Shown: in pieces, positions 34,144 to 35,649 of the stretch
Position numbering within the stretch: the first letter of the stretch is position 1
How the letters are laid out: each line of letters begins with the position of its first letter
From: an uncultured Lachnospiraceae bacterium
Lineage (GTDB): Bacteria; Bacillota; Clostridia; Lachnospirales; Lachnospiraceae
Assembly: GCA_937891165.1 (NCBI GenBank)
Contig: CALAEX010000036.1
Location: 1-35,649, forward strand
DNA length: 35,649 nt
Direction: 5' to 3'
The notes under the pieces: model-generated
Told to the model about the DNA's origin: nothing
The model's input: only the letters and a program-made list of their open reading frames with translations
Database searches by the model: none
Position numbers and translations under genes: made by a program

Positions 34144-34713
34144 TGCAGCACAGAATCCTTCTTCACTTTCACCGATGATAAGCGGTGTTCTGCCGTACTT
34201 ATCTCTGGCAGCATACATACCCTTCTCTGTAAGGATAAGCATAGTGATAGAACCGTCGATCTTTTCCTGTACTTTTCTGATACCGTCAATGATATCTCTG
34301 CCTGTAGATACGATGGCTGCCACCAGTTCAGTATTGTTGATCTTGCCGTGAGACATAGCCATAAACTGGCTCGGTCTGTCCTTCAGCAGTTCAGCGATAA
34401 GCTCTTCCTTATTATTGATCCTGCCTACAGTAGTGATGGCGAAATCTCCATGTCTGCTGTAAACAGTCAGCGGCTGCGGATCGCCATCACTGATGGCTCC
34501 GATACCCATATTACCTTCCATCTCTTCGATATCTTCTTCGAATTTGCTTCTGAAAGGTGCATTTTCTATATTATGTATGGAACGATTGAAGCCGTCCTTT
34601 TCCAGTACGCAAAGTCCGCCTCTCTTAGTTCCCAGGTGTGAATGGTAGTCAGTTCCGAAGAACAGGTCCATGACACAGTCGTTTTTCTTGGCGAAGCCTA
34701 TAACGCCACCCAT
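34120..34713 (-). CDS. PurF-like glutamine amidotransferase, N-terminal fragment
   Basis: 197 residues readable, cut at its C-terminus. It matches the N-terminal (Ntn-type class II) glutaminase half of amidophosphoribosyltransferase-like proteins: FFGTDYHSHLGTKRGGLCVL, NIENAPFRSKFEEDIEEMEG, GNMGIGAISDGDPQPLTV and ARDKYGRTPLI. The chain starts MGGVIGF, so the catalytic Cys2 of true PurF (MCG) is a glycine. The phosphoribosyltransferase half is absent: after FCAASESFAFI the frame meets a stop inside miaB sequence. AGAAGGG precedes the start, and purN ends 15 bp upstream, so these two came from one operon. Composition is clearly more GC-rich than the first 34 kb. Confidence 0.8.
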   Translation of the reverse strand: MGGVIGFAKKNDCVMDLFFGTDYHSHLGTKRGGLCVLEKDGFNRSIHNIENAPFRSKFEEDIEEMEGNMGIGAISDGDPQPLTVYSRHGDFAITTVGRINNKEELIAELLKDRPSQFMAMSHGKINNTELVAAIVSTGRDIIDGIRKVQEKIDGSITMLILTEKGMYAARDKYGRTPLIIGESEEGFCAASESFAFI

Positions 34714-34728
34714 TAAAATCCCTTCTTT

Positions 34729-35090
34729 CTATAAATTATCTATCGCGATCTTCAGCCCTTCCGCCAAGATCACATGCTCTACCTTCAGTACGCGAGCTGC
34801 CAGATCTTCAGGTGTGTCGCCCGGCTCTACAGGTACTTTTCTCTGAAGGATGATCTCGCCTGTATCCACGCCTTCGTCAACGTAGTGGACTGTAGCTCCG
34901 CTCTCTGTTTCACCGCCTGCGATAACTGCATTATGGACTCTGATACCATAAAATCCCTTACCGCAGTATTTCGGGATAAGTGAAGGATGGATGTTGATGA
35001 TCCTGTTTCTGTATTCCTTGATGATCTCTTCAGAAAGGACCTTCATGTATCCTGCCAGCACGATCAGCTCAGTACCGCAAGCCTTCAGTT
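34729..35090 (-). CDS. purN: Phosphoribosylglycinamide formyltransferase, C-terminal part
   Basis: Transfers a formyl group to GAR in purine synthesis. The C-terminal ~115 residues are present: ELIVLAGYMKVLSEEII, the active-site run INIHPSLIPKYCGKGFYGIR with the conserved N and H, and GATVHYVDEGVDTGEIILQR with its catalytic aspartate. The N-terminal Rossmann part (with the GTNLQ-type motif) is missing. In its place the same frame runs back into a CapF-like epimerase. The boundary, near 35060-35100, is approximate. Confidence 0.82.
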
Positions 35091-35355
35091 CGTTGAGAAC
35101 AACGCCGAGAATGCCGTAATTGCCCGAAAATTCGCTTGCTTCCTTGGGTCTGTTTATGCCCGCAAGGTGGAAAACGAAGTCCGCCTTTGAGCAGTATTCG
35201 TGAAGCTCTTCGGGTGTTGAATCAATGTCATATTCAAAGATTTCGTCAATCTGAATTGACGGTCTTGTTTTGTTTTTGCCGTCTTTTATTGTGTAAAGAT
35301 TTGCGACAAGATTTCTGCCTGCAAATCCCTTTGCACCTGTGATAAGAATGTTCAT
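35080..35355 (-). CDS. CapF-like NAD-dependent epimerase, N-terminal fragment
   Basis: About 85-90 residues starting MNILITGAKGFAGRNLVANL, a nucleotide-binding glycine loop, and including ADFVFHLAGINRPKEASEF, which is typical of the CapF/WbjC capsule-sugar reductases. The rest of the enzyme is replaced in frame by PurN. Start ATG 35355 shares a base with the preceding stop (TAATG); a TTG five codons earlier is less likely. Such coupling is expected inside a polysaccharide operon. The fragment is therefore genuine gene sequence, wrongly joined. Confidence 0.7.
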
Positions 35356-35450
35356 TAAAACTTTCTCCAAACCATTTTATTGACTATTCCCGTATAGCTC
35401 TGAATGAGTCTTACGATTTTATCGGAAACATTTTTGTCTGCATAATCGGG
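35355..35450 (-). CDS. C-terminal tail of an unidentified protein upstream of the CapF-like gene
   Basis: About 29 residues ending SDKIVRLIQSYTGIVNKMVW followed by RKF and a TAA that overlaps the CapF start. Because it is coupled to a capsule-type epimerase, it is likely the end of a polysaccharide-biosynthesis protein. The family cannot be assigned from this length. The upstream boundary near 35445-35455 is approximate. Confidence 0.4.
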   Translation of the reverse strand, partial: PDYADKNVSDKIVRLIQSYTGIVNKMVWRKF

Positions 35451-35522
35451 AACGGGAATTGCGGAGAGCAGAGCCTGGGTGTAGGGGTGGATGGGGTTGG
35501 CGAAGAGCTCTTCGGCGCGATC
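35450..35522 (-). CDS. Scrap of an Opp/Dpp-type ABC transporter ATPase
   Basis: About 23 residues, AEELFANPIHPYTQALLSAI followed by PVPD, correspond to the conserved segment after the ATPase core in oligopeptide/dipeptide ABC transporter proteins. Neither side continues as that family: the residues before it do not fit, and those after it are the tail of another protein. It is too short to be a gene. Confidence 0.55.
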
Positions 35523-35649
35523 GGGGAAGGAGAGCGTCAGCGAGCTGTAACGCACCTCGTTCATCAGGAAGTCGCGGTAGTTTGCCACCGGCGGCTTGCA
35601 GTCGAGCGAGAGGGGATTCTTGCCCTCGGCCGCGGCGCGCGGATCAAAG
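35522..35649 (-). other. Unidentified GC-rich coding-like stretch at the right edge
   Basis: The frame of the preceding fragment stays open to the window end and reads FDPRAAAEGKNPLSLDCKPP and then VANYRDFLMNEVRYSSLTLS. I do not recognise it. Its GC content is by eye far above that of the first 34 kb, so it probably comes from a different genome. Confidence 0.35.

Noticed and set aside
34117..34641. 174-codon + strand reading frame
   Set aside because: It is the shadow of the PurF-like fragment on the - strand, whose residues match a known family.
34120..35649. Horizontal transfer of a purine/capsule island into the miaB locus
   Set aside because: Every gene in it is truncated, several are fused in frame to unrelated families, and the first join rests on ~21 shared bases. 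A chimeric contig end explains this better than an insertion.

Overview
This window reads as a chromosomal segment of a low-GC, Gram-positive anaerobe of the class Clostridia, most likely Lachnospiraceae. The reasons are the AT-rich composition, a PolC-type replicative polymerase, the sporulation pair yqfC-yqfD, the MEP isoprenoid genes dxr/ispG flanking rseP, and an order of HI0933-family flavoprotein, COG2509 flavoprotein, proB, proA, miaB that I associate with this family. Species cannot be named from sequence alone.

Layout. (1) 0.3-8.6 kb: a + strand housekeeping run, dxr-rseP-ispG-polC, closed by a strong hairpin that also ends the convergent gene. A nested inverted repeat lies between ispG and polC. 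(2) 8.7-10.4 kb: a - strand ECF-like sigma factor with a very long C-terminal extension and a palindromic operator candidate in its leader. (3) 10.5-10.7 kb: a tRNA-Glu with a CTC anticodon and a near-consensus promoter. (4) 10.9-20.2 kb: an accessory signalling block containing a chemoreceptor, an orphan solute-binding lipoprotein, a second chemoreceptor with an altered signalling tip, a - strand NlpC/P60-like lipoprotein bracketed by 24-bp direct repeats, a tyrosine-recombinase-like protein that has lost most catalytic residues, a diguanylate cyclase whose front end resembles that of the chemoreceptors, and a small PH-domain protein. (5) 20.2-23.3 kb: alaS and rpsU, each with its own good SigA-type promoter. 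(6) 23.4-28.9 kb: yqfC-yqfD-phoH-ybeY, a SpoVB/MurJ-family flippase and an unknown membrane protein; yqfC has a plausible SigE promoter. (7) 29-34.1 kb: two flavoproteins, proB, proA and the first part of miaB.

The last 1.5 kb does not belong with the rest. miaB stops being miaB after about 62 codons. From about 34,123 to the end the GC content climbs, and the sequence becomes a patchwork of gene pieces on the - strand: the N-terminal part of a PurF-like protein, the C-terminal part of PurN, the N-terminal part of a CapF-like epimerase, the tail of an unidentified protein, a scrap of an Opp/Dpp ATPase and an unidentified GC-rich piece. The first join sits on about 21 shared nucleotides. I read this as a chimeric assembly end and not as biology.

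The most interesting native biology is the 10.9-20.2 kb block, where chemotaxis and c-di-GMP proteins share a sensor/HAMP front end, together with the extended sigma factor and its palindromic leader. I found no CRISPR array, intact insertion sequence, rRNA gene or recognisable riboswitch.
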